Source: Knoellia sp. p5-6-4 (GTDB lineage: Bacteria; Actinomycetota; Actinomycetes; Actinomycetales; Dermatophilaceae). From it: a DNA stretch of 64,000 nucleotides. The translations under genes and the position numbers were made by a program. This document shows, piece after piece, positions 57,287 to 64,000 of this stretch (positions within the stretch are counted from its first letter, which is position 1; each line of letters opens with the position of its first letter). Under the pieces are notes generated by a model. The model saw only the letters and a program-made list of their open reading frames with translations. It was not told where the DNA came from and made no database searches. The stretch is from assembly GCF_029222705.1 (NCBI RefSeq), contig NZ_JARGZF010000001.1, positions 1,174,437-1,238,436 of the forward strand. Reading direction: 5' to 3'.

Positions 57287-58998
57287 CGCTGCCGGCCGGG
57301 CTCCCCTGCGCCGCCAGTCGCGGCGAGCGCCTCGGCCGCCACGCGGCGCAGGCGCTCGTGGGCCGCCCGGTGGCCGGTGCGGTCGACCTCGACCTCGAGC
57401 ACCCGCAGCCCGTGCGGTCGCTGGGCCACTGCGGCGACCAGCGCGTCGCGACTCTCCACCTTCTGGTGGGCCACCCCGTGGGCGGCGCACAGAGCGGCCA
57501 GGTGGGTGCCGGTCGGTGTGCCGAAGACCCGCTCGAAGTCGTCGGCGCGCTCTGGCTGTCCTGGCTCGAGCAGGGTGAAGATGCCCCCACCGTCGTCGTT
57601 GGCCACCACGAGGGTCAGGTCGGGCTGCGGCTCGTGGGGGCCGACGAGCAGGCCGTTCGCGTCGTGGAGGAAGGTGAGGTCGCCGAGCAGCGCGTAGGTG
57701 GGCGCGCCGGCGGCGAGCGCCACGCCGACCGCCGTGGACACGCAGCCGTCGATGCCCGCCAGACCGCGGTTGGCGACGACGGCGGCGCGACTGGTGCGGT
57801 CGCCCGAGAGGTCGAGGTCGCGGACCGCGTTGGAGGAGCCGACGAACAGCAGCGACCCGTGCGGCACCGCGCCGAGCACGGCCTGCGCCACGGCGAGCCC
57901 GGTCGGCCACGGCAGCCCGGCCCTCGCCACCGCGGCGGCCAGGGCGTCGCCCGCCTCACGCCACGCCTTCGTCCACCGCGGGTCCTCGCAGGGCACCGGG
58001 TGGTGGAGCACCCCGAGCCCGTGAACGGCGCTGACGACGTGTCCGGGGTCAGCCCACTCGGGGGACGCAGCGACCGCCTCGACGCGCACGCCCTGCCGCC
58101 GCAGCAGCCGGGCGACCGGTCGTGCCAACGTGATCCGGCCGACGGTGACGACCCGCTCCGGCAGGTTGTCCGCCAGCCACGATTCCACGCCGAGCAGGAG
58201 CGGTCCGTGTGGCACCACGCCTTCGGCGCCGGCCCCGAACGGCTCCGCGACCACCGGCCAGCCGCTCTCGCGCGCCCAGGTGATGGCGGTCTCGGCGAGC
58301 CCGGGCTCGGGCAGGTCGCCGACGACGACCACGGTGCGAGGAAGGGGGTCGAGCGGTCTGGAGTGGCCGGGGGCGCTCGTCAGCACCTCCACCCAGGGGG
58401 CGCCGTCGGGACGGCCCTCGAGCTCGTCGGGCCACACGCCGTCGGCCGTGGGGACCAGCGGCTCCCGCAGCGGCACGTTGAGGTGCACGGGTCCGGGCAC
58501 ACCGCCGGGGCGCCCCCGGCTGGCCGCCACCGCCCGGCACACCGACGAGCGCCACGATGACACCTGACCGAGGCGGCGTTCCGGCGCTCCCAGCTCCTGA
58601 GCCCACCGTGTCGCCGAGCCGAACATCCCGACCTGGGTGGTCGTCTGGTTCGCACCGGTGCCCCGCAGCTCGGGGGGCCGGTCGGCGCTGAGCACCAGCA
58701 GGGGGACCTGTCCGTGGTGGGCCTCGAGCACCGCCGGGTGCAGGTTGGCGACGGCGGTGCCCGACGTCGTGACGACGGCTGCCGGGGTGCGCGTCACCTT
58801 CGCCAACCCGAGGGCGAGGAACCCGGCCGACCGCTCGTCGACCCGCACGTGCAGCCGCAGCCGGCCGCCCCGGTCGGCCTCCTGCAGCGCGTAGGCCAGG
58901 GGCGCAGAGCGCGAGCCGGGGCACAGCACCGCCTCGCGGACGCCGCACCGCACCAGCTCGTCGACGAGCACGGTCGCGAGCGCGGTGGACGGGTTCAC
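57283..58998 (-). CDS. menD: SEPHCHC synthase
   Basis: A 571-residue TPP enzyme that adds a 2-oxoglutarate-derived succinyl unit to isochorismate. VLCPGSRSAPLAYALQE and HVRVDERSAGFLALGLAK hold substrate and catalytic Glu residues. VVTTSGTAVANLHPAVLEAHH is typical, and GDLTFLHDANGLL the TPP/Mg motif. GTG 58998 gives the usual VNPSTALATVLVDELVR start. Like KorAB it consumes 2-oxoglutarate. Confidence 0.95.
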   Translation of the reverse strand: MNPSTALATVLVDELVRCGVREAVLCPGSRSAPLAYALQEADRGGRLRLHVRVDERSAGFLALGLAKVTRTPAAVVTTSGTAVANLHPAVLEAHHGQVPLLVLSADRPPELRGTGANQTTTQVGMFGSATRWAQELGAPERRLGQVSSWRSSVCRAVAASRGRPGGVPGPVHLNVPLREPLVPTADGVWPDELEGRPDGAPWVEVLTSAPGHSRPLDPLPRTVVVVGDLPEPGLAETAITWARESGWPVVAEPFGAGAEGVVPHGPLLLGVESWLADNLPERVVTVGRITLARPVARLLRRQGVRVEAVAASPEWADPGHVVSAVHGLGVLHHPVPCEDPRWTKAWREAGDALAAAVARAGLPWPTGLAVAQAVLGAVPHGSLLFVGSSNAVRDLDLSGDRTSRAAVVANRGLAGIDGCVSTAVGVALAAGAPTYALLGDLTFLHDANGLLVGPHEPQPDLTLVVANDDGGGIFTLLEPGQPERADDFERVFGTPTGTHLAALCAAHGVAHQKVESRDALVAAVAQRPHGLRVLEVEVDRTGHRAAHERLRRVAAEALAATGGAGEPGRQR

Positions 58999-59014
58999 GG
59001 CGCCGATCTTGCCA

Positions 59015-60376
59015 CTACGGCGACGGCCCGACCCGCTGCACCCGGTAGTCCCGCACCGTCGGCGTCCCGTGCGTGCTGCCGCTGAGGAAGGCCTCGCTGC
59101 CCTCTCTCCAGACGGCGACCGACCCCGACCGCGAGGCGTCGACCATCGCAGCCGTCTCTCGGTAGCGCGTGGCCGCGTGGGAGGCACCCGCGGTGCGCAC
59201 CTCGCCGCAGCGCAGGTCACGGGTCACCGTGACGTGGTGACCGCGGTCGGCATTGCGCTCACCCTCCAGGCGCGGCACGGCGTCCTGCCGGTGCTCGATG
59301 GCCAGCACCGAGACGTCGGCCGGCACCGGGACACGGCCGATCGGGGCGCCGCTGGCGACGACATGGGTGACCCGTTGTCGCTGCCGGAAGCCGGGGTCGG
59401 CTGCGAGGGCAGCGGCCACGATCCCTCCCTGGCTGTGGCCGGCGACGAGGACCGGGTCGGCCAGCCCCGCGCGTCCCGCGTCGCGTTGGGCGAGGACGAG
59501 GGCGCGCTCCACCCCTGCTGCGAGCAGCGTCTGCTGCTGGGCCATGAGGAGCACGTCGCTCGTGAGGTCGGAGGGGTTCGGCCCAGCCCGGGGCGACCAC
59601 ACCTGCGTCCCGGGGACGACGACGACCCACGCGCAGGAGCCGTCGGCCTGCGGCACCTGCACCACCCGCACCCGGTCGGGTTCCCCGTCCGGGCCTGCGA
59701 GGTCGTCCTGCGTGATGAGCAGGTCCGCGACACTCTCCGGCGCAGCTGCGCTGGCGCCGTCGGTCCGGACAGCGGTGACCCTGACCTGATGTCCCGCTTC
59801 GGTGAGCCAACCCCTGGTCGCCCCCGCGGCGGCCAACAGGCTGAGGCCGTCCTCGTAGTCCCCGGGTGCCGCCGGACCGGCCACCACGCCCTCGACCCCG
59901 CCCGCGAGGTCGGCCAACTCGGGGACGGCGAAGAGCAGCCGGTCCGCGGCCGCCCCGACGTCGACGCCGGATCGTTCAGCGACCGCCACACCCACCGCGA
60001 AAAGGGGCGCCTGGCGGGACAGGGCATGCACGACGGCGTCCTGTGCCGACTCGACCAGCATCGCGACCGCCTCCTCCCCGGCCTCGTAGGCCGCGACCGC
60101 CGACCTCACCGTGACGGCAAGGGCGGCCAACGCGGCGGCGTCGGCAGGCAACCCGGTCGGACCAGCCAGCTCGGCCAGCGCCGCTGCGACCCGAGCGGCA
60201 TCAACCGGGCTGACGAGCGCCACTGTCACCAGGTCTGCCGCCACCCCCGCTCGCAGCAGCGCACCCACCAGATCGGTCAGGTCGCCGGCGATCTCAGCCA
60301 GCCTCGCGGCAGCAGCGGTGAGGTCCTCGAGCGCGGCGCCCACTCCTCCTGCGCCGCCGGTGACGTCGAGGCCCAT
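59015..60376 (-). CDS. Alpha/beta-hydrolase with N-terminal helical region
   Basis: A 453-residue protein. The first ~200 residues are Ala-rich helix (LEDLTAAAARLAEIAGDLTDLVGALL...) resembling the ESX-type helical regions of actinobacterial lipases. The C-terminal half is an alpha/beta-hydrolase with nucleophile elbow PVLVAGHSQGGIVAA (residues ~311-318) and a probable acid/His pair (SVLAIEHRQDAVP, GASHAATRY). No signal peptide is seen. It starts within the stop of a small WXG100-like gene (TGATG), suggesting export as a pair. The substrate is unknown. Confidence 0.75.
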   Translation of the reverse strand: MGLDVTGGAGGVGAALEDLTAAAARLAEIAGDLTDLVGALLRAGVAADLVTVALVSPVDAARVAAALAELAGPTGLPADAAALAALAVTVRSAVAAYEAGEEAVAMLVESAQDAVVHALSRQAPLFAVGVAVAERSGVDVGAAADRLLFAVPELADLAGGVEGVVAGPAAPGDYEDGLSLLAAAGATRGWLTEAGHQVRVTAVRTDGASAAAPESVADLLITQDDLAGPDGEPDRVRVVQVPQADGSCAWVVVVPGTQVWSPRAGPNPSDLTSDVLLMAQQQTLLAAGVERALVLAQRDAGRAGLADPVLVAGHSQGGIVAAALAADPGFRQRQRVTHVVASGAPIGRVPVPADVSVLAIEHRQDAVPRLEGERNADRGHHVTVTRDLRCGEVRTAGASHAATRYRETAAMVDASRSGSVAVWREGSEAFLSGSTHGTPTVRDYRVQRVGPSP

Positions 60377-60627
60377 CAGCCCGTTCCACGCCGCTCGACC
60401 ATGGTGGCCAGGTCCTCGAAGGTGCGGGCGAGCTCATGCGTCGCCTCGGCTTCGAGCTCGAGTCGACGTGCCCGCGACTCGACCTGCGCCCGGTAGAGGT
60501 CGGCAGCCTCGGAGCGCCAGCGGACCGCACCGACCGCCCGAACCCGCAGGGCCAGCAGCCGCATCCGGTCAGCCTGGACATGCGTGGATGTCGCCATCCG
60601 CCTCAGCTTCTCGACATGCCCTCGCAT
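60376..60627 (-). CDS. Small WXG100-like helical protein
   Basis: An 83-residue charged helical protein (RWRSEAADLYRAQVESRARRLELEAEATHELARTFEDLA). The central W-x-S and two long helices recall WXG100/ESAT-6-like proteins, although the exact WxG is WRS here. ATG 60627 was taken; an ATG at 60597 with GAGG close by and a TTG at 60717 are alternatives. It is coupled by one base to the hydrolase gene, so it is plausibly its secretion partner or chaperone. Confidence 0.55.
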   Translation of the reverse strand: MRGHVEKLRRMATSTHVQADRMRLLALRVRAVGAVRWRSEAADLYRAQVESRARRLELEAEATHELARTFEDLATMVERRGTG

Positions 60628-60751
60628 GCGGCGAAGGTAGGCGGCGGGAGCGGCACCGAGCGGTCGCCCGCCGCCGCCCTGTGGACCGCGCGACGACGCC
60701 GGACCGCTTGGGGACAACGACGGTTTGCAGAGGCGCCGCCCACGAGGTCAC

Positions 60752-60882
60752 ACCATCCACAGGAGGGGGCGAACCAGCGGCGACCGGGAGGGATGTGTGC
60801 CGCGAAACCCATTGTCCTCCAATTGTTTCCGTCGCGCGCAAGCGGACCTGGGTTGTCGGTGCTCACCTCTGCTGTTGTCGTC
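60752..60882 (+). repeat. Leader shared with the frameshifted DUF222 gene
   Basis: The ~130 bp from CCATCCACAG to the ATG at 60883 resemble the leader at 29893-30022 (other strand). The last 30 bases are nearly identical, ending TGTTGTCGTCATGGAGGG. This points to a promoter/leader module conserved within the DUF222 family of this genome. Confidence 0.55.
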
Positions 60883-61086
60883 ATGGAGGGACGCCCGGAC
60901 CAGGAGCTGAGCGTGGCCGAGCACCGCGAACGGGTCGCGGCTGCGCGCTCTTCCCTGTCCGCCTTGGGCTCGGTGTTGTGGCAGGCGCCCAGTGGTGGCG
61001 GGCCGAACGGGCTGGCTGGCGGGGCGACAGGCATGCCCAACGGCATGTCGGCGACGGGGCCGGCGCGCACGGCATACGGCTCCTAG
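60883..61086 (+). pseudogene. Truncated DUF222 N-terminal remnant
   Basis: 67 codons starting MEGRPDQELSVAEHRERV. Residues ~27-44 (LGSVLWQAPSGGGPNGLA) match the N-terminus of the DUF222/HNH gene at 28650-29892 (MGEVLWQAPSGGGPEGLA). Homology stops after ~45 residues; the sequence then becomes unrelated (TGMPNGMSATGPARTAYGS) and terminates. No HNH part follows, so this is a deletion remnant. Whether the short peptide is still made is unknown; start and leader are intact. Confidence 0.7.
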
Positions 61087-61111
61087 GCACCGCCGGTCGT
61101 CAGCACCCCCG

Positions 61112-61861
61112 TCACGGCCCCCGGCGCGGGTCCCGATCGGTGACGCAGTACCGGTGTCCCGCCGGGCCCTGCATGACCGTCCAGCCGCGCCCCTCGCCCT
61201 CGACCCGGGCCCCGAGCGCGCGGTGGCGCTCGACCTCGGTCGCGCGGTCGACGGCGGCGAGGTCGACGTGCCCCCGCACGATCCCCTCGGACTCGACGAG
61301 CCGCTGGAACAGGAACCGCACGGGCATGCCGCTCGGCCAGGCCAGCCGCACGAACTCGTCGTCAGGGTCGGGGTCGTCGACGCCCCACCCGGTGAGCTGT
61401 GACCAGAAGGCGAGCTCGGCGGCATACCCACTCGACGGCACGTCGAGGCAGACCTGGTCGACCAGGCTCTCGGCGCCGGCGCCGGCGCCCGCGCGGGCCT
61501 GGCCGCGCGCGGACTCCTGCGCCGACCAGCGGGTGAGGCAGAAGACGAAGCCGCCCGGCGACCGGCAGACGATGACGTCGCCGAAGTCCCCGACGACAGC
61601 GGCGCCGAGGCCGACTGCCCGCTCGGCGGCCTCCGGCAGCGGTTCCTCGACGTCGAGGTCGAGGTGGACGCCGCCGCCACCGCCGACGCGCTGGACCTTC
61701 AGCCACGGGTCACCGTCGGCCGGGAGCAGCGTGGCGAACTCCCGGTGCTCCCCGCGCCAGGGGGACAGCCCGCTGCGGGCCACCTGTTGCCAGAAGGCGA
61801 GCGCCGTCTCGAAGCCCTGCTCGGGCAGGTCGAGGAAGAGCCAGACCCAGCGCACGCTCAT
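61112..61861 (-). CDS. Two-module VOC/glyoxalase-like protein
   Basis: A 249-residue protein of two similar halves joined by an Ala/Gly-rich linker (residues ~117-130). Each half has an AFWQQVA/AFWSQLTGW helix and a central VHLDLDV / GHVDLAA strand with a possible metal His, ending in PGGFVFCLT and PAGHRYCVTD. This is the glyoxalase-like DUF found in pairs in Actinobacteria. ATGA overlap with the nucleotidyltransferase gene upstream makes an operon. Confidence 0.83.
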   Translation of the reverse strand: MSVRWVWLFLDLPEQGFETALAFWQQVARSGLSPWRGEHREFATLLPADGDPWLKVQRVGGGGGVHLDLDVEEPLPEAAERAVGLGAAVVGDFGDVIVCRSPGGFVFCLTRWSAQESARGQARAGAGAGAESLVDQVCLDVPSSGYAAELAFWSQLTGWGVDDPDPDDEFVRLAWPSGMPVRFLFQRLVESEGIVRGHVDLAAVDRATEVERHRALGARVEGEGRGWTVMQGPAGHRYCVTDRDPRRGP

Positions 61862-62337
61862 GCGTTCTCCTCCAGGCCGTCGAGGACCGCGAGGTCGTGC
61901 CGGTCCTGCTCACGGTGCGTGTACCCGGCGTGCAGCTCGCGCTGCTTGGCCGCCGTCAGGCAGATGACCTCCCGGCCGGCGATGCACCCCGTGGTCCAGA
62001 CGTCGGCGGGGTACTCGAAGCGCGTGTCGTCCAGGCCCGCCTGCCACCCCCTGCCGTCCGCTGCCAGGTGCAGGGGGTGCAGGTCGACATGGCGGGCACC
62101 GTGGGAGACCTCCACCCGCACCGGGAGCCAGTCGGTGGTGACCGCGTAGCCACACCCCCGGAGCGCCTCCAGAGCTGCCTCGACGCGTTGCGCCGGCACC
62201 ATGACGTCGAGGTCGCGGTGCTCGCGGGTCTGCCGGCCGGCCAGTGCGTCGACGCCCCAGCCCCCGGACAGCCGCGCCGTGGCCCCGGCGGCGCCGAGAA
62301 CCTCCAGGACCTCGTGGACGTCAGCCTCGGTCACCAT
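61858..62337 (-). CDS. LinB/AadB-type nucleotidyltransferase
   Basis: A 159-residue nucleotidyltransferase-fold protein. LSGGWGVDALAGRQTREHRDLDVMV is the GG(W)-x-D plus HRDLDV motif of lincosamide/aminoglycoside nucleotidyltransferases (catalytic Asp residues in RDLDV). It is smaller than classical LinB but complete for the domain. The role could be antibiotic inactivation or an unrelated toxin/antitoxin-type transfer; substrate not inferable. It lies 3 bp after the M20 peptidase stop. Confidence 0.78.
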   Translation of the reverse strand: MVTEADVHEVLEVLGAAGATARLSGGWGVDALAGRQTREHRDLDVMVPAQRVEAALEALRGCGYAVTTDWLPVRVEVSHGARHVDLHPLHLAADGRGWQAGLDDTRFEYPADVWTTGCIAGREVICLTAAKQRELHAGYTHREQDRHDLAVLDGLEENA

Positions 62338-62340
62338 GGC

Positions 62341-63735
62341 TCACTCCCGCTCCAGCAGCCCGCCGAGGTCGGCGAGGAACAGCGCCTGCGCGAGGGCGGT
62401 GCGCCGCAGCTCGTCGGGGTGGACGCTCTCGTTGGGGCCGTGGATGTGGCAGCCCGGTTCCTCCACCCCGACCAGCAGGATCTCGGTGTCGGGCACCAGC
62501 TCGGCGAGGGCCGTGGCCAGCGGGATGGACCCGCCCTGGCCCGTGGTCACCGTGTCGCGGCCGAACGCAGCCTTCATCGAGCGGGCCAGGGCGCGGTATG
62601 CCGGTCCGTCGGTGCGGGCCTCGAACGGCTGGCCGAGCGAGACCGGGCGGACGTCGACGTGCGCCCCGAACGGCGTGTGCCGCACCAGGTGGTCCATGAG
62701 GAGCTGTTGCGCGTGCGCCGCGTCGGTGCCCGGCGGCACCCGCAGGTTCACCACGGCCCGGGCCTCGCCCTGCACGGCGGCGGTCACCTGCGACACCGGC
62801 GGGCAGTCGATGGCCAGCACCGTGGCGGCGGGCCGCGCCCACAGCAGGTCGGCAGCCGTGGCGTACTGACCGGTGAGGGGGTCGACCCCGTCGAGCAGTG
62901 CGGCGTCGGCGCGCAGGCGCTCGGGGTCGAGGGGCGTCCCCTGCCACCTGCCGTCGTGGGCGAGGCCGTCGACCGTCGTCTCACCGGTCTCGTCGCGCAG
63001 GCTCGCGAGCGCCATGAGCAGCGCCTGGAGCGCGTCGGGCACGGCTCCCCCGTACATGCCCGAGTGGGCCGGCCTGGTCATGGTGCGCACCGTGACCAGG
63101 ACGCTGCCGGTGCCCCGCAGCGACGTGGTCACGGTGGGCACCCCGAGCTCGACGTTGCCGGTGTCGGCCAGCAGCAGGGCGTCGCACTGCACCAGCTCGG
63201 GGCGCTCGCGCGCCAGCGCCTCCATGCCACCGCTCGACTGCTCCTCCGAGCCCTCGCACAGCACGGCCGCCCCCACCGGCCACTCGCCGCAGACCGACGC
63301 CACCGCCCGCAGCGCGAGCAGGCTCGCGACGAGGTTGCCCTTGCAGTCGGCGGCTCCCCGGGCGTACCACCGCCCGTCGCGCTCGGTGAGCTCCCACGGC
63401 GGGGTGTGCCAGGCGGCCAGATCCCCCGCGGGCACGACGTCGTAGTGCGAGTACATCAGCACGGTGGGAGCACCCTCGGGACCCCGGCTGCGGGCCACCA
63501 CCGCTGTCGAGCCGTCCGGCGCGGGCCGCTGGTCGACCTCGTCGAACCCCTCCTCCACCAGCAGCGAGGCCACGAGGGCTGCCGCGTGGTGGCACTCGTC
63601 GGCGGGCTCGATGTCGGGGTTGGCGACCGAGCGGAACGCGACGAGGTCCTCGAGGTCGGCGCGCGCCCGCGGCATACCGTGGTCCACCGCGTGGGCGAGC
63701 CGCTCGCGCAGGTCGGTGGCCGGGTCATCCGTCAC
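62341..63735 (-). CDS. M20-family dipeptidase
   Basis: A 464-residue zinc peptidase of the M20/M25/M40 family. Metal ligands and catalytic residues are seen in MYSHYDVVPAGD (His, Asp), YARGAADCKGNLVA (bridging Asp), CEGSEEQSSGG (catalytic Glu pair), LLADTGNVE and GCHIHGPNESV (final His). A dimerisation domain is inserted between residues ~215 and ~330. GTG 63735 overlaps the upstream esterase stop (GTGA). Cytoplasmic; substrates are probably small dipeptides. Confidence 0.92.
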   Translation of the reverse strand: MTDDPATDLRERLAHAVDHGMPRARADLEDLVAFRSVANPDIEPADECHHAAALVASLLVEEGFDEVDQRPAPDGSTAVVARSRGPEGAPTVLMYSHYDVVPAGDLAAWHTPPWELTERDGRWYARGAADCKGNLVASLLALRAVASVCGEWPVGAAVLCEGSEEQSSGGMEALARERPELVQCDALLLADTGNVELGVPTVTTSLRGTGSVLVTVRTMTRPAHSGMYGGAVPDALQALLMALASLRDETGETTVDGLAHDGRWQGTPLDPERLRADAALLDGVDPLTGQYATAADLLWARPAATVLAIDCPPVSQVTAAVQGEARAVVNLRVPPGTDAAHAQQLLMDHLVRHTPFGAHVDVRPVSLGQPFEARTDGPAYRALARSMKAAFGRDTVTTGQGGSIPLATALAELVPDTEILLVGVEEPGCHIHGPNESVHPDELRRTALAQALFLADLGGLLERE

Positions 63736-64000
63736 GGCACCAGCTCGTGGAGGTAGACCGGCAGCATCTGCCACCAGGTGTGCCAGTCGTGCGGGTACTG
63801 CGGCCCCCAGTCGTCGACGCGGTTGGGCACCTGCTTGGAGCCGAGCACGTGCGCCACCGCCCACGACTCCCCGATGTCCTCCCACTCGCCGGTGCCGGTG
63901 GCGAGCACGATGAAGCGGCGCTGCAGCTCCTCGAGCAGAGGCCCCTCCAGACCGGGCAGGAAGTGCAGCGGTGAGGCGTAGTAGAGGTCCTCGGTGACGG
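63732..64000 (-). CDS. Esterase-family protein, C-terminal part (partial)
   Basis: The last ~89 codons of a gene that begins beyond the window. The translated tail includes DLYYASPLHFLPGL, RRFIVLATGTGEWEDIGESW and GSKQVPNRVDDWGPQYPHDW, then MLPVYLHELVP. This is the C-terminus of a putative-esterase (PF00756-like) alpha/beta hydrolase, with the catalytic His region in HDWHTW. It is coupled to the M20 peptidase by GTGA. Confidence 0.75.
   Translation of the reverse strand, partial: VTEDLYYASPLHFLPGLEGPLLEELQRRFIVLATGTGEWEDIGESWAVAHVLGSKQVPNRVDDWGPQYPHDWHTWWQMLPVYLHELVP

Overview
The window is high-GC DNA with dense, mostly overlapping genes, frequent GTG starts and no introns. Gene content points to a Gram-positive actinobacterium: menaquinone rather than ubiquinone genes, a fused KorA/KorB ferredoxin oxidoreductase, DUF222-HNH repeats and a WXG100-like/lipase pair. 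An Intrasporangiaceae-like member of the Micrococcales is my best guess, but that is inference only.

Layout. 1-611: the end of a YajQ-family gene and two small paralogous proteins of unknown function. 615-11810: a surface-polysaccharide locus with a nucleotide-sugar dehydrogenase, WbqC, a PIG-L deacetylase, GT4, a Wzy-like polymerase, GT2, a Wzx-like flippase, a polysaccharide deacetylase, a priming sugar transferase and a Wzz/BY-kinase-like protein with a degenerate P-loop. Base composition here is visibly less GC-rich than in the rest of the window. 11817-15671: aminopeptidase N, a cold-shock protein and HtpX. 15732-24451: a ten-gene complex I paralogue (nuoA-B-C-H-I-J-K-L-M-N) lacking nuoD, E, F and G, divergent from korAB (24625-27602). 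27633-36342: RarD, a frameshifted DUF222/HNH gene, a VOC protein, a sugar-lactone oxidase with a PLP enzyme, a PHO-box-preceded phoX, and a polyprenyl diphosphate synthase. 36353-52358: a complete 14-gene nuoA-N operon. 52471-58998: menJ, menG, menF, an Eis-like acetyltransferase and menD. 59015-64000: a lipase-like protein with a small helical partner, a truncated DUF222 remnant, a VOC protein, a nucleotidyltransferase, an M20 peptidase and a partial esterase.

How the genes fit together. The region from 15.7 to 59 kb is largely one respiratory neighbourhood. Menaquinone is made by MenF, MenD and MenG, with a side chain from the polyprenyl synthase that MenJ partly reduces. It is reduced by canonical complex I and possibly also by the NADH-module-less paralogue. 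A near-consensus Rex operator (53811-53826) sits at the predicted start of the menJ-nuoA-N-polyprenyl synthase transcript, which suggests NADH/NAD+ control. The absence of nuoD-G from the second set, and its head-to-head pairing with 2-oxoglutarate:ferredoxin oxidoreductase, suggest a ferredoxin-fed quinone reductase or a modular complex borrowing subunits. This is the most interesting candidate system in the window.

No tRNA, rRNA, CRISPR array, IS element or prophage was seen. No gene-free stretch exceeds 300 bases; the longest (3211-3474, 29893-30174, 60628-60882) are described individually.
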